Shown here: positions 1-6,847 of the stretch, in pieces
How the letters are laid out: each line of letters begins with the position of its first letter
How positions within the stretch are numbered: position 1 is the stretch's first letter
Notes under the pieces: model-generated
Databases searched by the model: none
What the model was told of the DNA's origin: nothing
The model's input: only the letters and a program-made list of their open reading frames with translations
Program-made: the position numbers and the translations under genes
Assembly: GCA_025356735.1 (NCBI GenBank)
Contig: JANXRT010000419.1
Location: 1 to 14,597 of the forward strand
Direction of reading: 5' to 3'
Source: Acetobacteraceae bacterium
GTDB taxonomy: Bacteria; Pseudomonadota; Alphaproteobacteria; Acetobacterales; Acetobacteraceae
Length of the DNA stretch: 14,597 nucleotides

Positions 1-1665
1 GGTGGTGATCGGCGATCCGGCACCCACCGTGATGTCGCCGGTGTTGGTCTGAAGTTGCAGGCTGGCATCCGCTACCAGCAGCGTTATCGGGGTGCCGGGC
101 TTGACCAGGATGCTGTGGGTGGCCTGAAGCTGAATGACGCCGGCCAACCCGGCAATTACGCCGGCGGACACGGTTTCGGGCGCGGCGACATCCGCGAAAA
201 CGATCTTCCCGTTGGTCGTCAATGTCGGGTCGAAGGCGCCAGCTGCGGCCTGGATCACGAGGTCGGTTGGATCGATCAGGATCGAGCCGAGCCTGCCGAG
301 CGGGGCCGAGGTATCGACCGATCCGGTCAGCGAGAATCCGTGAGCGCCGGAAACCTCCACCGCACCGCCGTCGCCGCCGTTCGGCCCGCCCTTGGCCTCG
401 ATCGACCCGGCCATGCCTGTGGCCTCGGTGCTGAGCACCACCACCCTGCCGCCGTGGCCGCTATCGGTCGCGTTGGCGGCGATTTTGGCGCCGCGTGTCA
501 CGAAGGCGACATCAGCCGTGCGTTTGGCCGCGACCGCTGGGCCGCCTTTCGTGCGCGCCAGGGTGGTGCCGATCGCGATTGTCCCACCCCCTGCCCGGCC
601 GGATGCGTCGATCGTCGCATGCGCGCCGATCACCACGGCGGCGCTGGCGTTGATCCCAATGCGGCCGCCGATGCCACCGGGCTGGTCACCCACGGCCAGG
701 GCCGTGCCATCAACGATCACCGACCCGCCTCGGCCCTGCACCAGGATGGTACCGGCATGGCCATCGACCGTGTTGGCCCGCATCGTGCCGCCGGCCGAGA
801 CCAGGTTGGTGACGATGCCGTCAACTGCCTGGGCGGTCAGCACGATGGTGCCGCCATCGGCCTGGATGGTGCCGGTGTTGGTTACCAGCGCCAGCACCGG
901 ACGGCCATCGCGCCCGAGCGGCGCGGTTTGGACCTGTTTCGTGACATCGATCGAGAGCAGCCCGTCGCCATACAGATCGACGGTGTGCGCCTCGGCGCCG
1001 GCCAGCACGACGTGGCCCATGCGGGCGACGATCGCGCCGTGATTGGCGACCTGCGGCGCGACAAGCGCGGCCAGGCCGCCATCGGCCACGCTGATGCTGC
1101 CGTGATTGACGATCCTGGCGCCCGTATTGGCCGGCTGGTCGAACACCATCCGGCCGGCCATGAAGTTCTCGGTGGTGATCCCCGGCGCGGTCACGACCAG
1201 GCTGGCGGCGTTGACCTGGGCGCCCTTGTAGAAGATCACGCCGGACTGGTTCTGCAGCACGACCTGGCCGTTGGCGCTGATCCGGCCGGCGATTTGCGAC
1301 GGGTTCGGCGATAACACGCGGTTGAGCACGATGGCACTGGCGCTCGGTTGAGCAAAGGTCACCGATTGGCTGGCGCCTACATCGAAGCCCTTCCAATCGA
1401 TCGCCGCGCGCGCGGTGGTCTGATGGATTGCGGTGTTGGTGGCGGTCTGGCTGATCGAGGCGCCGCCGCCGACCACGTTGCCGCCCTGCGGCTGGGCGTT
1501 GGCCGGCGGCGGCAGCGCCAGGGCGACGCGCGGCACGGCAAGCACCATCAGGCAGGCCGCCTGCAGCGCGGTGCCGCGCAGCAGCCCGGCACGGTTGTGC
1601 CACGCCCAGCCGGCAAGCTCGATCCGGACCTGCCGAACGCCGCGGATCTTTCTCGGCCGCGTCAT
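1..1665 (-). CDS. Two-partner secretion exoprotein (TpsA), filamentous haemagglutinin family, N-terminal 555 residues only
   Basis: The frame is open from the ATG at 1665 to the window's left edge, so the C-terminus is missing. An extended signal peptide (basic residues 1-30, hydrophobic 33-50) probably ends at VALA (47-50). It is followed by the haemagglutination-activity/TPS domain typical of FhaB and HecA: QPQGGNVVGGGASI (58-71), then AAIDWKGFDVGASQSVTF (87-104), then LNRV (114-117) and NPSQI (121-125). Repetitive beta-helix-like sequence follows, ending in the family hallmark LIDPTDL (463-469). Known for the family: such proteins cross the outer membrane through a dedicated TpsB pore and act as adhesins or other surface factors. 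The usual NPNG motif is here NQSG (139-142). GGAAGG lies 7 nt upstream of the ATG. tpsB sits 63 bp upstream on the same strand, so the two are probably co-transcribed. The effector function depends on the unseen C-terminus. Confidence 0.93.
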   Translation of the reverse strand, partial: MTRPRKIRGVRQVRIELAGWAWHNRAGLLRGTALQAACLMVLAVPRVALALPPPANAQPQGGNVVGGGASISQTATNTAIHQTTARAAIDWKGFDVGASQSVTFAQPSASAIVLNRVLSPNPSQIAGRISANGQVVLQNQSGVIFYKGAQVNAASLVVTAPGITTENFMAGRMVFDQPANTGARIVNHGSISVADGGLAALVAPQVANHGAIVARMGHVVLAGAEAHTVDLYGDGLLSIDVTKQVQTAPLGRDGRPVLALVTNTGTIQADGGTIVLTAQAVDGIVTNLVSAGGTMRANTVDGHAGTILVQGRGGSVIVDGTALAVGDQPGGIGGRIGINASAAVVIGAHATIDASGRAGGGTIAIGTTLARTKGGPAVAAKRTADVAFVTRGAKIAANATDSGHGGRVVVLSTEATGMAGSIEAKGGPNGGDGGAVEVSGAHGFSLTGSVDTSAPLGRLGSILIDPTDLVIQAAAGAFDPTLTTNGKIVFADVAAPETVSAGVIAGLAGVIQLQATHSILVKPGTPITLLVADASLQLQTNTGDITVGAGSPITT

Positions 1666-1728
1666 CCTGCTGCCTTCCGTCGGTCCAGGTTCGACCTCCT
1701 GGTATTTCGGTCTAGAATTTGCTTCATT

Positions 1729-3546
1729 TCAGAACCTGGCCAGCACCTGCCAGAAGAAGGCATTCGATCTCAGCGCCGAGACGTTGGCGCCGCTGCCGTT
1801 CGGGTAGCGGTTCAGACGGGTCACGCCCTCGAAATCGAACTCGGTGTGTTTCGTTACGTAAAACCGCACGCCGGCGCCGGCGGAGCGCAAGGTCACGTTG
1901 GTGTCGCGCGCCACGCTCTCCCACGTCTGGCCCCAGTCGTAGAAGCCATAGAACTGCGCGTTGACGTCAAATGGCACCCGATCCGGCAACGGTATCGGCG
2001 TGTTGAGCTGAAGCTCGACGGATGCCGTCATCGCGCTGTCGCCGGTGACCTGGCCCCAGTAGTAGCCGCGGTTGAAGTGCGCCCCACCGAGATAGAACTT
2101 CTCCGCCGGCGGCAGGATGTCGCGGCTGTACTGGCCGCCGACCGCACCCTGCAAGGCAACGCTGCTGTCGTCCCACAGGGTGAACAGGGTCTGATTGCGG
2201 CTGATCTCGGCATTGACCTTGGAAAAGGCGGGCTTCTCGTTGAGCCGGGCCGCCAGAGCACTGCCGCGTGGGGAAGCGCCGAGGATGTCCAACCCCTGCG
2301 AGAAGCGCCCGGATGCGCCGTTGACCGCGCTGCGGCCGAAAGCCACCATATCGAGCAGGGCGTATTCGGCACCGAGCCGCAGGATACGCAGGCTGTCGGT
2401 GCTGTTGGTCACGGAGGCTCCCCCGGCACCGAGGCTGGTGCCGATGCGGCTTTCAAAGCCGTCGAAGCCGCCGAACAGATTGAGCGACTGGCTGCGCACG
2501 CGGATCAACGGATAGGTCAGCACGCCGCCGAACACGGTAGTGGTTCCGTCATAGCCGATCAGCCGCAGATTGCCCGTCGGCGTCGCGTCGCCTGATCCGG
2601 CGTAGAATTTGAGCTTCAGCCCCGATCCGCCCAGGTAAAGCTCGGTCGACGCCTGACCGAAGATCTGCGCGTTGTCGAACGAGTGGTAGAGCGAAACCTG
2701 GCTACGCTCGCCGTATTCCGTGAACGAGTTGAAGTCGAGGATTGTCAGCACCTGCTCCGGCCCGGTCTGCGGAAAGGCCCGGTTGTCGGCAGTCAGCAGC
2801 CCGCTGACCCGGGCGCGCTCGACCTTGGCGACCAGGGTTAGTGCGCCGGGTTCGTCAACAGAGGGGGCCAGGGTCGAATGGATAGTTACGCCCGGAATGT
2901 CGGACGCCAGCAGCAGCCAGCGCTCCAGCGACGCGACATCGATCGGCTGCTTTTCGGTCAGGCGATTGAGGAAGCGCAGCACCTGCACGCCGGCCGGCCC
3001 AATATCGCCATCCAGCTTGACTGCAACGATACGGCCCTCGGTGACCTGGAGCCGGAGCACGCCCCTCGTGATCACGGCGTCGACCACGGTGTACACGAAC
3101 CCGTCGCGGCGGTAACGATCGACGATCGCCAGCCGTGCCGCCTCGATGGCGGAGCGTGAAATCGCGGGCCCAGTCAGGCCTTGCGTCCACTTCCCGATTT
3201 CATCCACAGGGTAGGCGGTGGCGCCCTCGACGACAGCCGAGTCGATGGCAATCGGCGCGCCGGGAAGATTGTCGACACCGATCGGTGTCGACTTGGGCAA
3301 ACCGGGCGCCACGTTGAGCAGGGGGCGCGGCGCCAACTGCTCGATCGGCGGCTTGACGCCGGGTAGCGCCGGCTGGCCGCCATTCCCGGTAATACCTGGT
3401 AGTGGAACAACCGGCTGCGCCTGAGCCGTTTCAAAAACTATAACGGCAATGAACACGATTAAAATCGATGTAATGAAACGATCAAGCTCATGGTGGCGGT
3501 TCCTGATAAGGGTGGTTCGAGCCGCCTTTAGAAATCCTTCCGGCAA
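1729..3546 (-). CDS. Two-partner secretion transporter TpsB (ShlB/FhaC/HecB family)
   Basis: This 605-residue outer-membrane protein should secrete the TpsA encoded just downstream. A hydrophobic segment (25-39) and AQA (41-43) suggest an extended signal peptide. A Pro-rich linker (45-100) precedes two POTRA-like domains (about 98-173 and 175-245), which bind the TPS domain of the substrate in the periplasm. A 16-strand barrel is expected for 250-605. It contains the L6-loop motif FNRGYYWG (491-498; VRGY in classical members), TGDSAMTASVELQLN (501-515) and FYDWGQTW (535-542). The chain ends in Phe, as most outer-membrane barrels do. The start is TTG at 3546, the only usable start between an in-frame stop (3556-3558) and the signal sequence. 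A weak AGG lies 8 nt upstream of it. Length and domain order match the family (about 550-600 residues). The start is less certain than the identity. Confidence 0.93.
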   Translation of the reverse strand: MPEGFLKAARTTLIRNRHHELDRFITSILIVFIAVIVFETAQAQPVVPLPGITGNGGQPALPGVKPPIEQLAPRPLLNVAPGLPKSTPIGVDNLPGAPIAIDSAVVEGATAYPVDEIGKWTQGLTGPAISRSAIEAARLAIVDRYRRDGFVYTVVDAVITRGVLRLQVTEGRIVAVKLDGDIGPAGVQVLRFLNRLTEKQPIDVASLERWLLLASDIPGVTIHSTLAPSVDEPGALTLVAKVERARVSGLLTADNRAFPQTGPEQVLTILDFNSFTEYGERSQVSLYHSFDNAQIFGQASTELYLGGSGLKLKFYAGSGDATPTGNLRLIGYDGTTTVFGGVLTYPLIRVRSQSLNLFGGFDGFESRIGTSLGAGGASVTNSTDSLRILRLGAEYALLDMVAFGRSAVNGASGRFSQGLDILGASPRGSALAARLNEKPAFSKVNAEISRNQTLFTLWDDSSVALQGAVGGQYSRDILPPAEKFYLGGAHFNRGYYWGQVTGDSAMTASVELQLNTPIPLPDRVPFDVNAQFYGFYDWGQTWESVARDTNVTLRSAGAGVRFYVTKHTEFDFEGVTRLNRYPNGSGANVSALRSNAFFWQVLARF

Positions 3547-3575
3547 ACGCGTTACCTATGCTGAACAATGCAACT

Positions 3576-3603
3576 ACAATAGGCCAACGTTTTAGTTTCG
3601 CAA
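3576..3603 (-). promoter_or_regulatory. Candidate sigma70-type promoter for the tpsB-tpsA operon
   Basis: Reading the minus strand, TTGCGA (3603-3598) and TATTGT (3581-3576) are separated by 16 bp. Each matches four of six consensus positions. Transcription would begin near 3570, giving a leader of about 24 nt before the TTG start of tpsB. The stretch is locally AT-richer than its surroundings. The match is only by eye, and alphaproteobacterial promoters are loosely conserved. Confidence 0.3.
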
Positions 3604-3636
3604 GAACTTTAAGCGAGAACATCGCCCGTTATTGAA

Positions 3637-3739
3637 ACGCCAGACGTTCACGGCGCATGCATCGGTGTTGCCGAACTGGCAAACTACCAAGTCTAAAGGC
3701 TCGCTTCGCTCAGCCAAGTTTGCCGACCGCGTCTGGCGT
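3637..3739. repeat. Nested inverted-repeat element, possible three-way-junction structure, in the divergent spacer
   Basis: A perfect 10-bp inverted repeat bounds the element: ACGCCAGACG (3637-3646) and CGTCTGGCGT (3730-3739). Inside it are a perfect 8-bp inverted repeat, GGCAAACT (3678-3685) with AGTTTGCC (3717-3724), which encloses a smaller hairpin GGCT/AGCC (3698-3701/3712-3715). A further possible pairing is CGGC/GCCG (3651-3654/3670-3673). Drawn as RNA on either strand this gives a 10-bp stem opening into two arms. TTGCC (3668-3672) could instead pair with GGCAA (3678-3682), so alternative folds exist. It may be a dispersed palindromic repeat, a structured leader RNA or an operator cluster. 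The sequence alone does not decide, and I recognise no known riboswitch class. Confidence 0.5.
3668..3697 (+). promoter_or_regulatory. Weak candidate promoter for the acyl-CoA ligase/reductase pair
   Basis: TTGCCG (3668-3673) and TCTAAA (3692-3697) are separated by 18 bp, each with four of six consensus matches. It would start transcription near 3704 and leave a leader of about 90 nt containing the distal arms of the inverted-repeat element. It lies inside that palindromic element, so the hexamers may be fortuitous. Confidence 0.2.
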
Positions 3740-3794
3740 CGGATCAGTGTCCCGGCTACATAATCGACCATGCCAGCGGCAGCCTTGATCCGTA

Positions 3795-5360
3795 GTGGAG
3801 ACCGCCTTGATCGATTACCCCGCCGATACCGTAGCTGGGCTGCTGGCACGCGGCGACGATTCCGCGAATGCACTGGGCGAACCAGGTTCGTCCGAGCAGC
3901 CGGCGCGGCGCTGGCTGAGCCATGGCGGCCTGCGCACACTGGCCGCCCGAACCGTCGCCGACCTCAACCGGATGGGTATCGGCCGCGGCGATCGCGTCGC
4001 CATGGTGCTGCCGAACGGGCCGGAAATGGCGGCTTCGTTCCTGGCGGTCGCCTGTGGCGCCACCACGGCGCCGCTCAACCCCGCCTACAAGCCTGACGAG
4101 TTCGATTTCTATTTTGCCGACCTGAACGCCCGCGCCTTGGTGATCGGCGCCGGCATGGATACGCCGGCGCGAGCCATCGCCGCCGCGCGCGGCATCCCAA
4201 TCATCGAGTTGGTTGCCGACAAGAACATCGCCGGTAGATTTACCCTCGCGTCACCTAACGGGCTGGTCGGAACGCCAAGACTGCCCGGTCTCGCACAGGC
4301 CGAGGACATCGCGTTGGTGCTGCATACGTCGGGCACTACCTCGCGACCCAAGATCGCGCCGTTGCGCCACATCAACGTCACCGCCTCGGCCTACCATATC
4401 GGCCACACGCTGGCCCTGACGCCGGACGATGTCTGCCTTAACATCATGCCGCTGTTCCACATCCACGGGCTGATCGCCGCGACCCTGGCCTCGATCGCCG
4501 CCGGTGGCGCGGTGTGCTGCACGCCGGGCTTCAACGCATTCCGCTTCTTTGCCGCGTTCGACGATATCCGGCCGAGCTGGTTCACCGCCGTGCCGACCAT
4601 GCACCAGGCGATCCAGGGCCTGGCCGCGCGCAACCGCGACATCATCGCGCGCGGCCGGCTGCGCTTCATCCGATCGTCCTCCGCCTCGCTGCCGCCGCAG
4701 GTCATGGTGTCGGTCGAGCAGGCGTTCGGCGTGCCGGTGATCGAGAGCTACGGCATGACGGAAGCCGCGCACCAGATGGCTTCCAACCCGCTGCCGCCGG
4801 CGCCGCGGTTTGCCGGTTCGGTCGGGATCGCCGCCGGCCCCGAGATGGCGGTGATGGCCGAGGACGGCGCCATCCTGCCGGGCGGCTGCCTGGGCGAGAT
4901 TGTCATCCGTGGCCGCAACGTCACCGCCGGTTATGAGAACAACCCGGTGGCCAACGCCGGCGCCTTCACCAACGGCTGGTTTCGCACCGGCGACCAGGGG
5001 ATCATCGACGAGGCCGGCTATCTTCGCCTGACCGGTCGGCTCAAGGAGCTGATCAACCGCGGCGGGGAGAAGATAAGCCCGGTCGAGGTCGATACCGTGC
5101 TGATGGACCATCCCGCCGTGGCGCAGGCGCTGACCTTCGCCCTGCCGCACGACAAGTTGGGCGAGGAGGTCGCCTGCGCCATCGTGCTGGCCGAGGGCGC
5201 CAGCGTCACCGACCATGAACTTCGAAATTTCGCCGGGGTGCGGCTGGCCGCGTTCAAGGTGCCGCGGCGTATCGTGTTTCTGGATGAAATTCCCAAGGGC
5301 GCCACCGGCAAGCTGATGCGCATCGGACTTGCCGAGAAGCTGGGTCTGATCCCGAGGTGA
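3795..5360 (+). CDS. AMP-forming acyl-CoA ligase, probable oxalate-CoA ligase (Pcs60/AAE3 type)
   Basis: This 521-residue adenylate-forming enzyme activates a carboxylic acid with ATP and joins it to CoA. Visible ANL-superfamily motifs are the P-loop HTSGTTSRPK (177-186), YGMTEA (319-324), WFRTGD (395-400), the hinge and A8 region RLKELINRGGEKISP (415-429) and the catalytic Lys506 in PKGATGKLMR. Among subfamilies it most resembles yeast Pcs60 and plant AAE3 oxalyl-CoA synthetases. It shares SGTTSRPK, the MPLFHIHGLI stretch (218-227), RFIRS (290-294) and especially MTEAAHQMASNPLPP (321-335). Oxalate as substrate is therefore a good inference but not proven. The GTG at 3795 is the longest start. 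A TTG at 3807 has GGAG 6 nt upstream and may be the real one. The stop overlaps the next gene by 4 nt (GTGA), so the two are translationally coupled. No signal peptide is seen, so it is cytosolic. Confidence 0.9.
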   Translation: METALIDYPADTVAGLLARGDDSANALGEPGSSEQPARRWLSHGGLRTLAARTVADLNRMGIGRGDRVAMVLPNGPEMAASFLAVACGATTAPLNPAYKPDEFDFYFADLNARALVIGAGMDTPARAIAAARGIPIIELVADKNIAGRFTLASPNGLVGTPRLPGLAQAEDIALVLHTSGTTSRPKIAPLRHINVTASAYHIGHTLALTPDDVCLNIMPLFHIHGLIAATLASIAAGGAVCCTPGFNAFRFFAAFDDIRPSWFTAVPTMHQAIQGLAARNRDIIARGRLRFIRSSSASLPPQVMVSVEQAFGVPVIESYGMTEAAHQMASNPLPPAPRFAGSVGIAAGPEMAVMAEDGAILPGGCLGEIVIRGRNVTAGYENNPVANAGAFTNGWFRTGDQGIIDEAGYLRLTGRLKELINRGGEKISPVEVDTVLMDHPAVAQALTFALPHDKLGEEVACAIVLAEGASVTDHELRNFAGVRLAAFKVPRRIVFLDEIPKGATGKLMRIGLAEKLGLIPR

Positions 5361-6331
5361 GGATCGCCATCTTCGGCGCCGGAGCGATCGGCGGCCTGCT
5401 TGGCGTCAAGCTCGCGCTGGCAGGTGCCAACGTCACCTTCGTCGCCCGCGGTCCGCATCTGGCGGCGATGCAGGCGGACGGCGTGACGCTGGTTTCCGGC
5501 GGCGAGACCCTTGTTGCCCGTCCGCGCTGCCTTGCCGACGCGCACGAGGCAGGCGTGCAGGATTATGTGTTCGTGACGCTGAAGGCGCATTCGCTGCCGT
5601 CGGCGGCGTCGGACATCGCGGCGATGATGGGGCCGGACACCGCCCTGGTGACCGGCATCAACGGCGTACCGTACTGGTATTTCTACGGCGTCGATGGCCC
5701 GCATCGCGACCGGCGGGTCGAAAGCGTCGATCCTGGCGGCGTCCTGTGGAATATCCTGCCGCCATCGCAGGCGATCGGCTGCGTCGTCTATCCGGCCGCC
5801 GAGGTGATCCGGCCCGGCGTCATCGAGCATGGCTATGGCGATCGGTTCAGCCTGGGCGAACCGGACGGTAGCCGCTCGCCACGCATCGAAGCCTTGTCGC
5901 GAGCCATGATCGCGGCTGGACTCAAGGCACCGATCCGGCCGCGCATCCGCGACGAGATCTGGGTCAAGCTGTGGGGCAACCTGGCGTTCAACCCGCTCTC
6001 GGCACTGACGCTTTCGACTCTGGACCGGCTGGCTGGCGAGCCGGGGCTGCGCCAGGTCGCGCGCGCCATGATGCAGGAGGCGCAGGCGGTCGCCGAGGCG
6101 CTCGGCATCCGCTTCCCGATCGACGTCGAACGGCGCATCGACGGCGCCGCGGAAGTTGGCGCGCACAAGACCTCGATGCTGCAGGATCTGGAGCGTGGCC
6201 GGCCGCTGGAAACCGAGGCCCTGCTCGGCGCCGTGCTGGAGCTGGGCACAATCGTCGGCCGCGACATGCCGATTTGCCGGGTCGTGCTGGCCCTGCTGCG
6301 CGAGCGCGCGCGCCAGGCCGGCCTTCACTGA
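5357..6331 (+). CDS. Ketopantoate reductase family (ApbA/PanE) NADPH-dependent oxidoreductase, possible oxalyl-CoA reductase
   Basis: The 324-residue protein has an N-terminal Rossmann fold with GAGAIGG (7-13) and an ApbA C-terminal helical domain. Family residues are visible: Lys76 in VTLKAHSLP, Asn102 in GINGVP, the catalytic-position Lys204 in WVKLWGNLAFN, and KTSMLQDLERGRPLETEALLG (271-291, with Glu285). Family members reduce 2-dehydropantoate to pantoate. However, the gene starts (GTG) within the stop of a probable oxalate-CoA ligase. I recall that in Methylobacterium extorquens AM1 a PanE paralogue (PanE2) was assigned as oxalyl-CoA reductase. Context therefore favours oxalyl-CoA to glyoxylate reduction as the role, while the sequence itself establishes only the family. 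No pantothenate gene is nearby. Length is normal for the family, which is about 300-330 residues. Confidence 0.9.
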   Translation: MRIAIFGAGAIGGLLGVKLALAGANVTFVARGPHLAAMQADGVTLVSGGETLVARPRCLADAHEAGVQDYVFVTLKAHSLPSAASDIAAMMGPDTALVTGINGVPYWYFYGVDGPHRDRRVESVDPGGVLWNILPPSQAIGCVVYPAAEVIRPGVIEHGYGDRFSLGEPDGSRSPRIEALSRAMIAAGLKAPIRPRIRDEIWVKLWGNLAFNPLSALTLSTLDRLAGEPGLRQVARAMMQEAQAVAEALGIRFPIDVERRIDGAAEVGAHKTSMLQDLERGRPLETEALLGAVLELGTIVGRDMPICRVVLALLRERARQAGLH

Positions 6332-6428
6332 CGCGTGACAGCCATCCGGCGGCTGCGAGGACTTGCCGGCTGGCCGCGCCGCCACAGATCGGCTATGCGG
6401 CGTTGCACGAGCTTAGGAAAACGCGACG

Positions 6429-6794
6429 ATGAAGGCTTTCGACCCGAAGAATTTCAACGAGCGGCGGGATGCGGCGGCAGCCGCGAAGAAAGCCGCGCTG
6501 GAGAAGTTCCGTGCCCAGCCGAAGCCTGATGATCCGGAGGTGCTTGCCCGGATAGCCGAACGAAAGGCGATCAGCGACGCCCGCGAGGCCCGCGCCGCCG
6601 AGCGCGAGCTAATCCGTCGCGCCGAGGCCGAACGCGTGGCTGCCCAGGAAGAAGCCAAGCGCATCGAGTTGGCGGCGATCGAGGCTGCCAAGGCCGCCGA
6701 GAAGGCCGCCGAGGCGATCCGGCTGCGGGAGCTGGAGGTCGAGAGGAAGAAGGCCCGGGATGCCAAGTATGCGGCTCGGAAGGCCAGAAGGTAG
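6429..6794 (+). CDS. Small charged helical protein, DUF6481-like
   Basis: This 121-residue protein begins MKAFDPKNFNERRDAAAAAK. It is almost entirely Ala, Glu, Arg and Lys after residue 10, with no Cys, Trp or hydrophobic membrane segment. It should form one long helix or coiled coil (about 15-118), with KFRAQPKPDDPEV (26-38) as the only break. The N-terminal motif, the KFRA-x-P-x-PDDPEV segment and the following AREARAAER-type stretch match what I recall of the alphaproteobacterial DUF6481 family. The function of that family is unknown. AGGA lies 10 nt upstream of the ATG. It sits 97 bp after the reductase gene, a spacer in which I see only a weak 5-bp hairpin (6339-6355), and it converges on serS. 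The spacing suggests its own transcript rather than membership of the ligase/reductase operon. Confidence 0.8.
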   Translation: MKAFDPKNFNERRDAAAAAKKAALEKFRAQPKPDDPEVLARIAERKAISDAREARAAERELIRRAEAERVAAQEEAKRIELAAIEAAKAAEKAAEAIRLRELEVERKKARDAKYAARKARR

Positions 6795-6799
6795 CTGAA

Positions 6800-6821
6800 G
6801 GCTGGGGCTTTGCCCCTGGCC
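6800..6821. terminator. GC-rich hairpin between convergent genes, possible bidirectional terminator
   Basis: GGGGC (6804-6808) and GCCCC (6812-6816) pair around a TTT loop. The stem extends outward through GGC/GCC (6800-6802/6819-6821) with one wobble pair and one bulge. It lies just after the stop of the small DUF6481-like gene and 27 bp beyond the end of serS on the opposite strand. There is no T-tract on either side, so it is not a classical intrinsic terminator. Its position between two converging genes is the main support. Confidence 0.35.
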
Positions 6822-6847
6822 CCGCCAGGATAGCGCCCTGAAGCGCC

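Noticed and set aside
55..1314. Long plus-strand open frame (419 codons) opposite tpsA
   Set aside because: It is the exact antisense frame of the TpsA gene and has no recognisable domain. High GC content removes stop codons from such shadow frames.
1666..1731. Possible read-through fusion of tpsB into tpsA, which are in the same frame with only one TGA between them
   Set aside because: Sharing a frame is a one-in-three coincidence. tpsA has its own ATG with GGAAGG upstream and its own signal peptide, so separate products are expected.
1348..2595. Plus-strand open frame (415 codons) opposite the tpsB/tpsA junction
   Set aside because: It overlaps two well-supported genes and its composition (Arg, Gly, Ala, His rich) is that of an antisense shadow.
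3592..3939. Minus-strand open frame across the divergent spacer into the ligase gene
   Set aside because: It reads through the inverted-repeat element and antisense to the ligase start. It has no ribosome site or known domain, so the repeat element explains it better.
5018..6385. Minus-strand open frame (455 codons) opposite the ligase and reductase genes
   Set aside because: The plus strand there encodes two clear enzymes. The antisense product has no recognisable fold and contains low-complexity basic sequence.
6335..6529. Small plus-strand frame beginning between the reductase and the DUF6481-like gene
   Set aside because: It runs into the DUF6481-like gene in another frame and has Arg-rich shadow composition and no Shine-Dalgarno sequence.
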